Origin: Streptomyces sp. NRRL F-4489
Lineage (GTDB): Bacteria; Actinomycetota; Actinomycetes; Streptomycetales; Streptomycetaceae
Length of the DNA stretch: 64,000 bases
Direction of reading: 5' to 3'
NCBI RefSeq assembly: GCF_001509485.1
Contig: NZ_LLZI01000221.1
Coordinates: forward strand, 131,663-195,662
Part shown: in pieces, positions 47,574 to 57,585 of the stretch
Layout of the letters: the number at the start of each line of letters is the position of its first letter
Position numbering within the stretch: position 1 is the first letter of the stretch
Translations under genes and position numbers: made by a program
Notes under the pieces: model-generated
Database searches by the model: none
The model's input: only the letters and a program-made list of their open reading frames with translations
Told to the model about the DNA's origin: nothing

Positions 47574-48506
47574 ATGCCCGCTGGCCGGCCCGACCCGTCC
47601 CGCCGCGCACTCCTGGCCGCCGCGGCCCTCCTCCCCCTGACCGGCTGCACCCAAGGCCACCGACCCCCGGCCCAGCCCGCACCGACACCGAGCCGCCGCG
47701 CAGCCAACCCGGCCAACTCCCCAGCCGTTACAGCCCAGTTCACCTCCCTCGAACGGAAATACGGCGCCCGGCTCGGCGTCCACGCCGTGGCGACCGGCAC
47801 CGGCGCCACGATCTCCTACCGCGCGGACGAGCGCTTCGCCTTCTGCTCCACCTTCAAGGCCCTGGCCGCCGCGGCCGTCCTGCACCACAACCCGCTCAGC
47901 CACCTCGACCAGCGCATCACCTACACCGCACGCGATATCAACTCCATCTCACCGATCACCCAGCACCACATCGCGACCGGTATGACGCTCAGGGAACTCT
48001 GCGACGCCGCCATCCGCTACAGCGACGGAACGGCCGGCAACCTCCTGCTCCGAGACCTCGGCGGACCGTCCCAACTAACCGCCTACCTGCGAGACTTGGG
48101 CGATCGAACCAGCCGCTTGGACCGCTACGAACCCGAACTGAACCGCGACCGCCCGGAAGACCCCCGCGACACCACCACCCCCCGCGCCCTCGCCGCCGAC
48201 TACCAGCGACTGCTCCTCGGGGACGCCTTGCCGCCGGCCAAGCACGCCCTGCTCAAGGACTGGCTCGTACGCAACGCCACCGGCGGCCGGCGCATCCGGG
48301 CCGGCCTGCCGCCAGGCTGGACGGTGGCCGACAAAACCGGGACCGGCGACTACGGCCGGGCCAACGACGTCGCCATCATCTGGCCCCCGCACATGGCACC
48401 CCTCGTGATCGCCCTCCAGTCCGACCGCCCCGGCTACTCCACCCCGCCCCAAGACGCCCTCCTCGCCGAAACCACAACCCACCTCGTCGCCGCCCTCACC
48501 ACCTGA
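47574..48506 (+). CDS. class A beta-lactamase, lipoprotein form with SDG motif
   Basis: The 310-residue product has a RR-containing signal and a lipobox LTGC (Cys25), so it is probably a Tat-exported lipoprotein tethered to the membrane. The catalytic set is STFK (92-95), SDG (150-152), EPELN (Glu186) and KTG (254-256). SDG instead of SDN is the arrangement of M. tuberculosis BlaC and weakens inhibition by clavulanate in that enzyme. The gene follows blaL 99 bp downstream and is about equally similar along its length, so the pair looks like a tandem duplication. Confidence 0.9.
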   Translation: MPAGRPDPSRRALLAAAALLPLTGCTQGHRPPAQPAPTPSRRAANPANSPAVTAQFTSLERKYGARLGVHAVATGTGATISYRADERFAFCSTFKALAAAAVLHHNPLSHLDQRITYTARDINSISPITQHHIATGMTLRELCDAAIRYSDGTAGNLLLRDLGGPSQLTAYLRDLGDRTSRLDRYEPELNRDRPEDPRDTTTPRALAADYQRLLLGDALPPAKHALLKDWLVRNATGGRRIRAGLPPGWTVADKTGTGDYGRANDVAIIWPPHMAPLVIALQSDRPGYSTPPQDALLAETTTHLVAALTT

Positions 48507-48634
48507 CGCAGGAAGCCGCTCCCCCCAGGCCAACTCACCACCACCCAATGTCATTTGGTCGCTCGACCGCAGCCTCAGGCGCCCATATCGTGGTTCCGCC
48601 CCACCGGCTGACGACCACCTGCGAAGATCGCCCT

Positions 48635-48705
48635 ATGAAGAGCCTCGCCCTTGCCCCCTCGCGCCGTCCCCACGGATCGGCCCGGCCGCGTACCGCAGGC
48701 GCCGC

Positions 48706-48709
<4 letters not shown>
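48635..48709 (+). CDS. possible 24-residue upstream peptide
   Basis: A short frame starting MKSLALAPSRRPHGSARP ends with a TGA that overlaps the ATG of the acetyltransferase gene (ATGA). It may couple translation of that gene. The ribosome-binding site is weak and the peptide is basic and unstructured. Confidence 0.2.
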
Positions 48710-50257
<1,548 letters not shown>

Positions 50258-50716
50258 TCACCGCCCGGACCGGACGTCCACGGTCTCGCCGGCCGCACCG
50301 GTACCGCCCTGGCCCTCCACAGCGTCCCCATTCCCGGCGCCGACTCCACCCATCCCTTCGGGCTCCACCGGCTGCCAGGCAAAGATCAACGCCCCGCCGA
50401 GAATGCCGAGCACGGTTCCGACCAGGAAGCCGCCGAGGTTGGACATCACCAGCGCGGCCATGGCGCCCACGACGGTGAGGACGCCGGCCAGTCCCCGGTA
50501 GTACGGGGCGAACCACGCCGACAGACCCATCACGATCATCACCAGTCCCATCAGAACCGACGGAATCCCGGCGATGCCCTGCTGGAGCATGATTTTCAGC
50601 GGGGCCAGCGGCAGGGCGCAGATCTCCGCCCCGGCCAGCACCGCCGCCAGCCCGCCCCAGAACGGACGGCCCCGGCGCCAGCGCCGCCAACGGGCCCGGG
50701 CTTGGGCGGCGCCCAT
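50258..50716 (-). CDS. DUF6114-type membrane protein
   Basis: The 152-residue product has a basic N-terminus (RARWRRWRRGRP) and three to four transmembrane segments: FWGGLAAVLAGAEICALPLAPL, IPSVLMGLVMIVMGLSAWF, LAGVLTVVGAMAALVMSNLGGFLVGTVLGILGGALIFAW. A Gly-rich tail follows. It matches DUF6114 as I recall it, and it stands 1 bp after the DUF6230-type gene, the usual pairing in Streptomyces. The function is unknown. Confidence 0.78.
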   Translation of the reverse strand: MGAAQARARWRRWRRGRPFWGGLAAVLAGAEICALPLAPLKIMLQQGIAGIPSVLMGLVMIVMGLSAWFAPYYRGLAGVLTVVGAMAALVMSNLGGFLVGTVLGILGGALIFAWQPVEPEGMGGVGAGNGDAVEGQGGTGAAGETVDVRSGR

Positions 50717-50717
50717 G

Positions 50718-51335
50718 TCAGAAGCATTCCTTCGTGCCCTTGGAGATCTTCATGCTCAGGCCGGTGAGCCGGAAGGTGCCGGCGTTGGTCGCCCAGGCGG
50801 TCTGCCGCAGGCGGCTGATGGAGACGTCGTCGGCCTGCTGCGCGAAGAGATCTTGCAGGCCCTGGGCATCGTCCGGTCCCTTGGTGAGCGTGGAGGCGTC
50901 CCGGCCGATCTCGATGTGGTGGAACGACGCGTTGCCGGCGAGCTGGGTGGCGTCCACAAAGAGGTTGGTGGCCTTGACGGGCTCGCCCTTCCCCGCCGTC
51001 AGATTGAGCGAGATGTCACCGAGGACCGGCAGGTGCGTGACGACGGACTGACACAGGCTGTGCAGCTCGGCGGACTTGATGGCGGTGACGGCGACCGGCA
51101 GCAGATCGCCCCGTGCGTTGGCGTCCACACTGCCGTACTGGGCGAAGCCGTCGCCCGTGAGGCTGTCCGCGGACACCTTGAACTGCTGCCCGGAGACCGC
51201 GAACGAGGCCGCGAGCGCCCCGTTGGCCAGGGCGATGCCCAGGGCGGCGGTACCGGCGATGGCCGGGACGGCGAGCACGGCGAACCTTCGCCAGCTGATG
51301 CGTCCCGTGACATGTCTGCCGTCTGCGTCCTTCAC
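50718..51335 (-). CDS. DUF6230-type exported protein
   Basis: The 205-residue product has a twin-arginine-like N-terminus (GRISWRRFAVLAVPAIAGTAALGIALANGALA). The mature domain contains FAVSGQQFKVSADSLTGDGFAQYGSVD and CQSVVTHLPVLGDISLNLTAGKGEPVKATNLFVDATQL. The GTG start at 51335 has aggggac as ribosome-binding site. It precedes the DUF6114 gene by 1 bp, so the two are made together and presumably act together at the cell envelope. Confidence 0.78.
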   Translation of the reverse strand: MKDADGRHVTGRISWRRFAVLAVPAIAGTAALGIALANGALAASFAVSGQQFKVSADSLTGDGFAQYGSVDANARGDLLPVAVTAIKSAELHSLCQSVVTHLPVLGDISLNLTAGKGEPVKATNLFVDATQLAGNASFHHIEIGRDASTLTKGPDDAQGLQDLFAQQADDVSISRLRQTAWATNAGTFRLTGLSMKISKGTKECF

Positions 51336-51699
51336 GACGTGTCCCCTTTTGACGAGTCTGATGGTCGCGCTGTCGAACGTGGCGAGGATCCGGCGGAGGC
51401 GGCGTACAAGCACCCGGCGCTGCGCCCGGGGGCAGGCCAAGCCCACCGCGAGGGCGCAGGGCTGCTCCAGGGACACCCCGACGCACCTACCCGCCGAGGC
51501 CCCTACGCACCGAGCTGCCGACATACAAGCGGGCGTACGGCGCTCGCAGCACCACCGCCCCGCACACCGAACTACCGCTGTTACCAAGGGTGTTACTCGC
51601 CAGTTGAATGTAATTCCGGCGTTACCCCCTGACAAGGAGACGCGTGCACTGCTTTTCGGCCGACTGTGCGCCCGGCCGGCCATCCGGCATGACGAATCG
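51336..51699. promoter_or_regulatory. promoter region of the DUF6230/DUF6114 genes with GTTAC repeats
   Basis: No gene is seen in these 364 bp. Near 51579-51634 the core GTTAC occurs three times, once within TTACTCGCCAGTTGA, which resembles a degenerate TetR-type palindrome. These lie about 250 bp upstream of the DUF6230 start, so they may control a distant promoter or simply be AT-richer spacer. Confidence 0.35.
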
Positions 51700-52512
51700 T
51701 CAACTCCGCGCCGCAAAGCGCCGCAGAGCAACCTCCGTCGCCTCGTCGGCAGGGAAGAACAGCTCGAGGGACAACTCCGACAGGGTGACGTCCGCGGGCG
51801 TCCCGAACGTGCTCATCATGGGGAACATCGACAACTCCTCCCCACCGACTTCCACCCGCCACGTCAGCACCGGGTCGTCGGCCGCGCCGTCGGGGGACAG
51901 CTGGCTCCAGCACCGGCGTTCAGGGATGTCCGGCCAGGTGGCGATCTCGTTGGCGAGTGCGGCCAGGGCGGGGTCCTGGGTCCGGACGACGGCCCGGTCC
52001 AGGCGACCGAGCAAGTGGGCGGACCACTGCGGGAAGTTGCGGGTGCGGCGGGCGAGGCCGTCGGGGTGGAGCGCGGTGCGGAAGATATCGGTCGGCACGC
52101 CGCGGATCTCTTCCGGGATGCCCGCGATCAGCCGGCGCCCGGCCGCGTTGGCGAGCCGCACATTCCACTGCCGGTCGATCGCGGCCCCGGGGAATGGTTC
52201 GTGCGCGTCCAGCAGTGTCTGCAACGAGGCCCGGACGCGGGACAGCCCCGCATCGGTCAGCGGCGTCTCCGGATAACGGGGAGCGTAACCGGCCGTCAGC
52301 AGCCAGTCGTTCCGCTCGCGCAACGGCACGTCGAGATGGCGGGCGAGCGCCATGAGCAGGGCACGGCTGGGGTTCGACTTGCCCAGTTCGACGAAGCTCA
52401 GGTGACGTGGCGAAATCCCGATCTCGTGCGCCGGATCCAGCTGTCTGCGCCGGGCCAGGCCCCGGCGCCGGCGAATCAGTTCCCCAACGGTCACAGCGGT
52501 CCCAGTGGTCAC
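51700..52512 (-). CDS. XRE-family regulator with MmyB-like ligand domain
   Basis: The 270-residue product has a HTH (VGELIRRRRGLARRRQLDPAHEIGISPRHLSFVELGKSNPSRALLMALARHLDVPL) and a C-terminal MmyB-like domain (RNDWLLTAGYAPRYPETPL, WNVRLANAAGRRLI, TWRVEVGGEELSMFPMMSTFGTPADVTLSELSLELFFPADEAT). Such proteins bind fatty acid-like ligands and often regulate a divergent oxidoreductase or hydrolase. The start is a GTG at 52512 or 52491. The divergent neighbour is an alpha/beta hydrolase. Confidence 0.88.
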   Translation of the reverse strand: MTTGTAVTVGELIRRRRGLARRRQLDPAHEIGISPRHLSFVELGKSNPSRALLMALARHLDVPLRERNDWLLTAGYAPRYPETPLTDAGLSRVRASLQTLLDAHEPFPGAAIDRQWNVRLANAAGRRLIAGIPEEIRGVPTDIFRTALHPDGLARRTRNFPQWSAHLLGRLDRAVVRTQDPALAALANEIATWPDIPERRCWSQLSPDGAADDPVLTWRVEVGGEELSMFPMMSTFGTPADVTLSELSLELFFPADEATEVALRRFAARS

Positions 52513-52550
52513 GAACCGCGACGCTATCCCGCCGAGCGCCGGGAAACGAG

Positions 52551-52563
52551 TACCTGCCAGGTA
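52551..52563. promoter_or_regulatory. XRE operator-like palindrome TACCTG-C-CAGGTA
   Basis: A perfect 6-bp inverted repeat around one base lies 39 bp from the XRE start and 74 bp before the hydrolase start in the divergent spacer. It is inferred to be the binding site of the MmyB-type regulator. Confidence 0.55.
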
Positions 52564-52636
52564 TTCGCCTCGCGGTCCCCGACGGCCCCACGATGGCCGA
52601 GTTCGCCGGCCCTATGACTGGGAGAGGACCTCACCC

Positions 52637-53479
52637 ATGCCCTATTTCGACACCACCGACGGCACCCGTCTCTTCTACGCGGAAGCGGGGGCAGCCGAGG
52701 CGCCCCCCGTCGTGTTCGTACATGCCTGGGCCTTCAACAGCGGGATGTGGAACTACCAGATCCCCGCCTTCCTCGCCGCCGGTATGCGGTGCGTCGCCTT
52801 CGACCGGCGCGGCCGCGGGCGTTCCGATGTGCCTGGCCAGGGCTACGACCTCGACCGCCTCGCCGACGACCTGGCAGACCTGCTCGCGTACCTGGACCTG
52901 CGCGGCGCCGTGCTGGTCGGCCACTCCATGGGCGCGGCCGAGACCGTCCGCTACCTGGTACGCCACGGAACACAGCGACCGGGACGAGTCAAGGGGATCG
53001 TCCTGAGCGCGCCCACCACACCGTTCCTGCTGCGCACGGACGACAACCCGGAAGGCCCCGTCCAGGCAGCGGCCGCCGAGGCGGTCCGCACGCTGATGCG
53101 CCGCGACATCGGCGCCTTCGTCGCGGCCACGTCGAGCACGGAGTGGTTCGGACCCGGTTACCAGGTATCGGCGGGGCTGAGTGACTGGACCAGCCGCCAG
53201 TTCTTCGACACCCCGCTGCAGATCCTGCTGTCCACCAACAAGACGTGCGTCAACGCCGACTTGCGCGAGGACCTCACCAAGGTCACCGTTCCCGCGCTGG
53301 TCATTCAGGGCGACGCCGACCGCTCGGCTCCTCTCGACCACACCGGCCGGAGAACCCATGCCCTGCTTCCCCATTCCACGTTCGTCGTGATCGAGGGCGC
53401 GGGCCACGGCCTCCACATGAGCGACCCTGACCGCTACAACAAGGAACTCCTCACCTTCATGAACGACCTCCCCGAGTAA
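52637..53479 (+). CDS. alpha/beta hydrolase (chloroperoxidase-like)
   Basis: The 280-residue product has the alpha/beta-hydrolase arrangement: TDGTRLFYAEAG, VVFVHAWAFNSGMWNYQIP, GRGRSDVP, nucleophile elbow GHSMGA (Ser), a late Asp in VIQGDADRSAPLD and the catalytic His in GAGHGLHMSDP. Sequence style is that of cofactor-free haloperoxidases/esterases. Its divergent XRE regulator probably controls it. Confidence 0.9.
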   Translation: MPYFDTTDGTRLFYAEAGAAEAPPVVFVHAWAFNSGMWNYQIPAFLAAGMRCVAFDRRGRGRSDVPGQGYDLDRLADDLADLLAYLDLRGAVLVGHSMGAAETVRYLVRHGTQRPGRVKGIVLSAPTTPFLLRTDDNPEGPVQAAAAEAVRTLMRRDIGAFVAATSSTEWFGPGYQVSAGLSDWTSRQFFDTPLQILLSTNKTCVNADLREDLTKVTVPALVIQGDADRSAPLDHTGRRTHALLPHSTFVVIEGAGHGLHMSDPDRYNKELLTFMNDLPE

Positions 53480-53733
53480 GCACAGCCCTTCACACCCACT
53501 CCTCGCAAAAGGCGGCCGGCCGCGGTTTCGGGGGTGTCTGTCCCTGCCTGGAAATGCTTTGCCCAGGCGGGGGAGAGGTTGCTACCGTCACGCCGTCCAC
53601 GGCAAGAGACGCGTGACCGGGGAACGGGAAGGGCGACGACGGCCGTCGTCAGCCGCTTCCACCCTGCCCTGTGCCACCCCGCACGCCGAGCAGAGCGCGG
53701 CCGCCCGCCCACCCCAACGCCCAGGAACCACAA
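53480..53733. other. spacer between hydrolase and acetyltransferase genes
   Basis: No gene is seen. GCGGCCGGCCGC near 53512 is a short palindrome that could end the hydrolase transcript. Confidence 0.3.
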
Positions 53734-54255
53734 GTGACTTCATCCCCTCCCCCTCCCCCTGCCCACGCCCAGCTGACCACCGACCGTCTGATCCTCCGGC
53801 CCTGGACCCCGGCCGAGGCCACCGCGGTCCTCGACGACGACCGGCCGGCCCATTGGGCGGACGACTTCCCCGCCGAAGGCGACCGCGTCATCGCGGGCCT
53901 CTTCGAGACCAACCCTGCCTGGCTCGGCGAACACGGCCACCGTCTGATCATCGAGCGCGACAGCGGCTTGGTGGTGGGTTCGATCGGCCTGTTCTGGCCG
54001 CCCAGCCAGGGCACCGTCGAGATCGGCTACGGCATCGTGGCGTCCCGCCGCGGCCGGGGCTATGCCCCCGAGGCGACCCAGGCACTGGCCGACTTCGCCC
54101 TGGCCGCCCCCGGGGTCCATACCGTGTCCGCCACCGTGGAGTTGTCGAACCCCGCCTCCATCCGCGTACTGGAGAAGGCCGGCTTCCACCGCTGGTCCAC
54201 CGAGGAAGCCACGGCCCAGTTCAGAATCACGAGGCCGAACGGTGACGAACGGTGA
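53734..54255 (+). CDS. GNAT-family N-acetyltransferase
   Basis: The 173-residue product begins with a Pro-rich stretch, then LTTDRLILRPWTPAEATAVL. It continues with VEIGYGIVASRRGRGYAPEATQALADFAL (acetyl-CoA loop RRGRGYA) and VSATVELSNPASIRVLEKAGFHRW. It is the RimJ/RimL-type fold. The GTG at 53734 is chosen because the homologous region begins about 15 codons later. Substrate unknown. Confidence 0.87.
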   Translation: MTSSPPPPPAHAQLTTDRLILRPWTPAEATAVLDDDRPAHWADDFPAEGDRVIAGLFETNPAWLGEHGHRLIIERDSGLVVGSIGLFWPPSQGTVEIGYGIVASRRGRGYAPEATQALADFALAAPGVHTVSATVELSNPASIRVLEKAGFHRWSTEEATAQFRITRPNGDER

Positions 54256-54264
54256 TGCGTTGGA

Positions 54265-54282
54265 TCGGCGGCATATCGCCGA
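54265..54282. terminator. bidirectional terminator hairpin
   Basis: TCGGCG-GCATAT-CGCCGA is a perfect 6-bp stem 9 bp after the acetyltransferase stop, between convergent genes. The sequence beyond it (54300-54440) is GCAGGACAGG-type low-complexity DNA without genes. Confidence 0.5.
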
Positions 54283-54454
54283 CCGGTCCATAACGTCGCG
54301 GAGCAGAGCGGACCAGCGCTGCGCAGGGCAGCGCCGGGCAGCGCAGGACAGGACAGGGACGACCAGGGCAAGGACAGAGGCACAGCGCCGACGCAGAGAA
54401 TAGGACAGACACGGGGAGGGACTGAGAAGACAGCACCCCCAGCCCCCAAGCGCA

Positions 54455-55816
54455 TCAGGACAACAGGCGACGCAGAACCTCCTCAGCAGCCCGATGGCCT
54501 GATTCCGCCGCCCCATCCATATAGCCGGCCCACCTGGTGGCGGTTTCGGTGCCGGCCCAGTGCAGGGGGCCGATCGGGGCGCGCAGGGCCGGCCCGAAGC
54601 GGCTGAGTGCGCCCGGTGCGGTGAACGCTCCGTAGCATCCGCGGCTGTACTCCTCCTCGGCCCAGTCGCGTTCGATGTAGGCGAGGGGGTCGCGGGCGCG
54701 GGGCCCGAAGTACCCGACGAGGTCGTTGATCACGTGCCGGCGGCGGTCAGCGGGCTCCATACGCGCACCGGTGTCGGCGTGCCGCCCCTCGAGGAAGCCG
54801 ACGAGCACCCCGGGCGAACCGTCCGGCGGAGTGTTGTCGAAGACGGTCCCCAGGGGCCGCCGGTCGCTGTTCGCCTGGCCGCTGAGGCCCGCGCGGCGCC
54901 AGAACGGCTCGTCGTAGACGACGTTCACCTTGATGACCCGGCCCATCGGCATCCGCTGGACGAGCTGGTCGCGGTCGCCGGGCAGCGTCGGGCTGAAGCG
55001 GATGCGCGCGGCGAGCGGCGGCGGCACCGCGATCACGGCGCGGCGGGCGCGCACGGCGGTGCCGCCGCCGGTCCCCACCCGCACCCCCGAGCCCTGCCAC
55101 TCGATCTCGGTAACGGCCGAGCCGAGCACGATACGATCGCCGAGCTCTTCGGCCAGGGCCAGCGCGATACGTTGCGACCCTCCGGTGACGCGGTCCTGCT
55201 GGGCCCCGCCCGTAACGTTGATCAACGCGTCCAGACCGCCCGCGGCACCGACGTAGAAGGCGGCCCACAGCGCGGACATGTCCTCCGGTTCCGCGGAGAA
55301 CACCCCTTCCGTCACCACCCGGAAGAACCTGCGGCCGCGCGCCGTACGAGCGGTGCGCCGCAGCCAGGTCGCGAACGTCTGCGCGTCCAGCTCCCCGGCG
55401 CCCTTCGCCCGCCACGGATCCGCCGCCGCGACCTGGCGCGCCGCGCGATCCAGGCGCAGCTGCGTCTGCGCGATATCGGCCAGCACCACCGGATTCACCT
55501 TGGGGATCCGCCCGGTGTAGAGCGAGCGGGACGCTCCGAACTCGGCGATGTGCCGGCCGTCGTCGTACGTGGGATACGTGCTCAGCCCCAACTCCTCGAT
55601 GAGCGCCAGCACACGATGCTGGCCCGGCCCGACCCACTGCCCGCCCACCTCGATGGGCCCGCCGCCGGGCAGCTCGTCGTTCAGCACCCGCCCGCCGACC
55701 CTCTCGCGCGCCTCCAGCACCACCACCTCGGCCCCGCCCCGGACCAGGTCCCGCGCGGCCACCAGCCCGGCCACCCCGGCACCCACGACCACAACCTCCG
55801 CCGACCGTTCCTTCAC
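54455..55816 (-). CDS. flavin-containing amine oxidase
   Basis: The 453-residue product has the FAD-binding start VVVVGAGVAGLVAARDLVRGGAEVVVLEARERVGGR, GGPIEVGGQWVGPGQHRV, and the C-terminal WAGTETATRWAGYMDGAAESGHRAAEEVL typical of monoamine oxidases. It oxidises an amine to an imine with release of hydrogen peroxide. Start is a GTG with a weak ribosome-binding site. The divergent TetR gene at 55902 and the palindrome between them suggest substrate-controlled expression. Confidence 0.92.
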   Translation of the reverse strand: MKERSAEVVVVGAGVAGLVAARDLVRGGAEVVVLEARERVGGRVLNDELPGGGPIEVGGQWVGPGQHRVLALIEELGLSTYPTYDDGRHIAEFGASRSLYTGRIPKVNPVVLADIAQTQLRLDRAARQVAAADPWRAKGAGELDAQTFATWLRRTARTARGRRFFRVVTEGVFSAEPEDMSALWAAFYVGAAGGLDALINVTGGAQQDRVTGGSQRIALALAEELGDRIVLGSAVTEIEWQGSGVRVGTGGGTAVRARRAVIAVPPPLAARIRFSPTLPGDRDQLVQRMPMGRVIKVNVVYDEPFWRRAGLSGQANSDRRPLGTVFDNTPPDGSPGVLVGFLEGRHADTGARMEPADRRRHVINDLVGYFGPRARDPLAYIERDWAEEEYSRGCYGAFTAPGALSRFGPALRAPIGPLHWAGTETATRWAGYMDGAAESGHRAAEEVLRRLLS

Positions 55817-55854
55817 GACAACACCCCACCCCTCATGACCACTCAGCCCCTCCC

Positions 55855-55867
55855 ATACACGATGTAT
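55855..55867. promoter_or_regulatory. TetR operator-like palindrome ATACA-CGA-TGTAT
   Basis: A perfect 5-bp inverted repeat with a 3-bp centre lies in the 85-bp divergent spacer, 35 bp before the TetR start. The spacer is AT-rich relative to the coding DNA. Confidence 0.55.
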
Positions 55868-55901
55868 CTGGAGTGCGAACCGTATGTGCTATCCCTTGCG
55901 C

Positions 55902-56528
55902 ATGGAATCACTGCGGGAGAAATACGTCGAGAACACGCGCCGGACCCTGCTGGAAACGGCCATGCGCCTGTTCTCCGAGCGCGGGTACGCGGACGTGCCG
56001 GCGGAGGAACTCGTACGAACCGCCGGCCTCACCCGCGGCGCGCTCTACCACCACTTCGACGGCAAACGCGGCCTGTTCGAGGCGGTCTTCGAGGACATCG
56101 AACGCAAGGCCGCGGACCGCATCAGAACGGCGATCGGCTCCGCCCCCGACCCGTTCGAGCGCGTCGACCGCGGCGTCGCGGAGTTCCTCGACGTCTGCGC
56201 CGACCCCGTCTACCGGCACATCGTGCTGCTGCAGGGCCCGATCGCCCTGGGCTGGCAACGTTGGCGCGAACTGGACCAGCACCACCTCGGCGGCCTGGTC
56301 CGCGACGCGGTACGAGCCCTGCTCGACGCCGCCCTCATCAAGCCGCACCCGGCCGAAATGCTCACCAGAGCGTTCTACGGCGCCCTGACCGAACTCTCCC
56401 TGACCATAACCGAATCCCCCACCCCCGCCCGAGCCCGCCTCCAGGCAGCCCACCTCGTACAGGACCTCCTCGGCGGCCTGGTCCTCAACCCCGACTCCGA
56501 CCCCGACGCCGCACGCCCCACCACCTGA
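55902..56528 (+). CDS. TetR-family transcriptional regulator
   Basis: The 208-residue product has a typical TetR HTH (RRTLLETAMRLFSERGYADVPAEELVRTAGLTRGALYHHFDGKRGLFEAVFEDIE) and a helical ligand-binding domain (CADPVYRHIVLLQGPIALGWQRWRELDQHHLGGLV). I chose the ATG at 55902; one at 55884 is within the promoter. It probably represses the divergent amine oxidase. Confidence 0.92.
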   Translation: MESLREKYVENTRRTLLETAMRLFSERGYADVPAEELVRTAGLTRGALYHHFDGKRGLFEAVFEDIERKAADRIRTAIGSAPDPFERVDRGVAEFLDVCADPVYRHIVLLQGPIALGWQRWRELDQHHLGGLVRDAVRALLDAALIKPHPAEMLTRAFYGALTELSLTITESPTPARARLQAAHLVQDLLGGLVLNPDSDPDAARPTT

Positions 56529-56547
56529 CCACCCAACGCCTCCGCCC

Positions 56548-56700
56548 ATGCCAACCAACAGCACGGTGGCGTGCGCACCCCGGACGCCCACCGACCTGCT
56601 CATCGGACACCAGCACCTCCAGCTCCACCTCGCGAAGGCCGACAGCTGCCTCGTGGAGTACCGCGACGGCGGCCCGACCGACACTTCCGCACCGTCGTAG
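56548..56700 (+). CDS. possible 50-residue protein or gene remnant
   Basis: A frame from ATG 56548 ends ...DLLIGHQHLQLHLAKADSCLVEYRD then GGPTDTSAPS. The middle has an amphipathic, protein-like pattern, but there is no ribosome-binding site. The rest of the 319-bp gap up to 56847 holds no other frame. It may be the remnant of a longer gene. Confidence 0.25.
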   Translation: MPTNSTVACAPRTPTDLLIGHQHLQLHLAKADSCLVEYRDGGPTDTSAPS

Positions 56701-56847
56701 CGCCCCCTACGCCTGAGCGGACACGACGAGGTCGCGGTCCTGGTGACGTGTTCGGCTCTTACCCGTTTTGACCGACCCTTAGGTGTGCCGGGCTGCTGTT
56801 GGTCGTCGTCGGGTCGCCGAGGCAGTGGAAGCGAGGGTGGAGGCTGG

Positions 56848-57372
56848 TCAGCGATAGTCGTCGGGGTGCCCCTGCATCCACGTGTTGATCTTTTCGCGGG
56901 TGCTGATCAGTGAAGCTCGGTGCTTTTCGAGGTTCTCGAAGGAGCGGTCACCGTCGAGCTTCACGTCGAGCTTCTTGATCAGGTCGATCGGCTCGGTGAA
57001 GTGGCCGGCCCCCTTCGGATCTGCTTTCATCGCGCGGTCCATGCGATGCAGTTCCTCGTAGACCCGTCCGAGAAAGTAGGCGCAGTTGCCTGGCGTGCAC
57101 GAATCGCGCAGGGTTGCCTGGAGCCCGGCGAAGGCGTCGCGGACCGCGCTGACCGGTTCCTGCGTGGCTGCTGACGTCGGCGCGGACTCAACGGAGGCTT
57201 CACGGGGCGCCGAGGACGAAGCGGACGGGCTCACCGACGCGCTGGTCTCTTGACTGGCGGTGGCCGGGCCACCGGTCGGTCGATCCGCCTTGGTCGCCGT
57301 GCTGCAGGAGACGCTGAGCGTAGCGAGCGCTAAGGCGACAACAACTGCGCGGCGTACTGAAGTCTTGAGCAT
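56848..57372 (-). CDS. putative secreted lipoprotein of unknown function
   Basis: The 174-residue product has a signal peptide ending in a lipobox-like SVSC (RRAVVVALALATLSVSC), then a Ser/Thr/Ala-rich linker (about residues 25-75). A helical domain with two Cys (RDSCTPGNCAYFLGRVYEELHRMDRAMK) follows, ending NTWMQGHPDDYR. The -3 residue of the lipobox is atypical, so lipidation is uncertain. The ATG at 57372 is preceded by aggggaa. No family recognised. Confidence 0.65.
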   Translation of the reverse strand: MLKTSVRRAVVVALALATLSVSCSTATKADRPTGGPATASQETSASVSPSASSSAPREASVESAPTSAATQEPVSAVRDAFAGLQATLRDSCTPGNCAYFLGRVYEELHRMDRAMKADPKGAGHFTEPIDLIKKLDVKLDGDRSFENLEKHRASLISTREKINTWMQGHPDDYR

Positions 57373-57585
57373 GGATTCCCCTTGATCGTCAGGCAGGTGA
57401 CTCTGCAAAGGAGCGAACAGCCCGCAGCACAATCTGGTTAGCGTCCTCACCATACGCAATTGCGCCCCGCAACCACCGCCCCTTGAGTGTGCCTGAACAG
57501 TCTCAGCCCGCCCGGCGCGCCATGGTTTCCGGGGACGAGGAGTTTTTGACTGGGATGCCGGAAGCGACCAGTAGCCTCAGCCACC

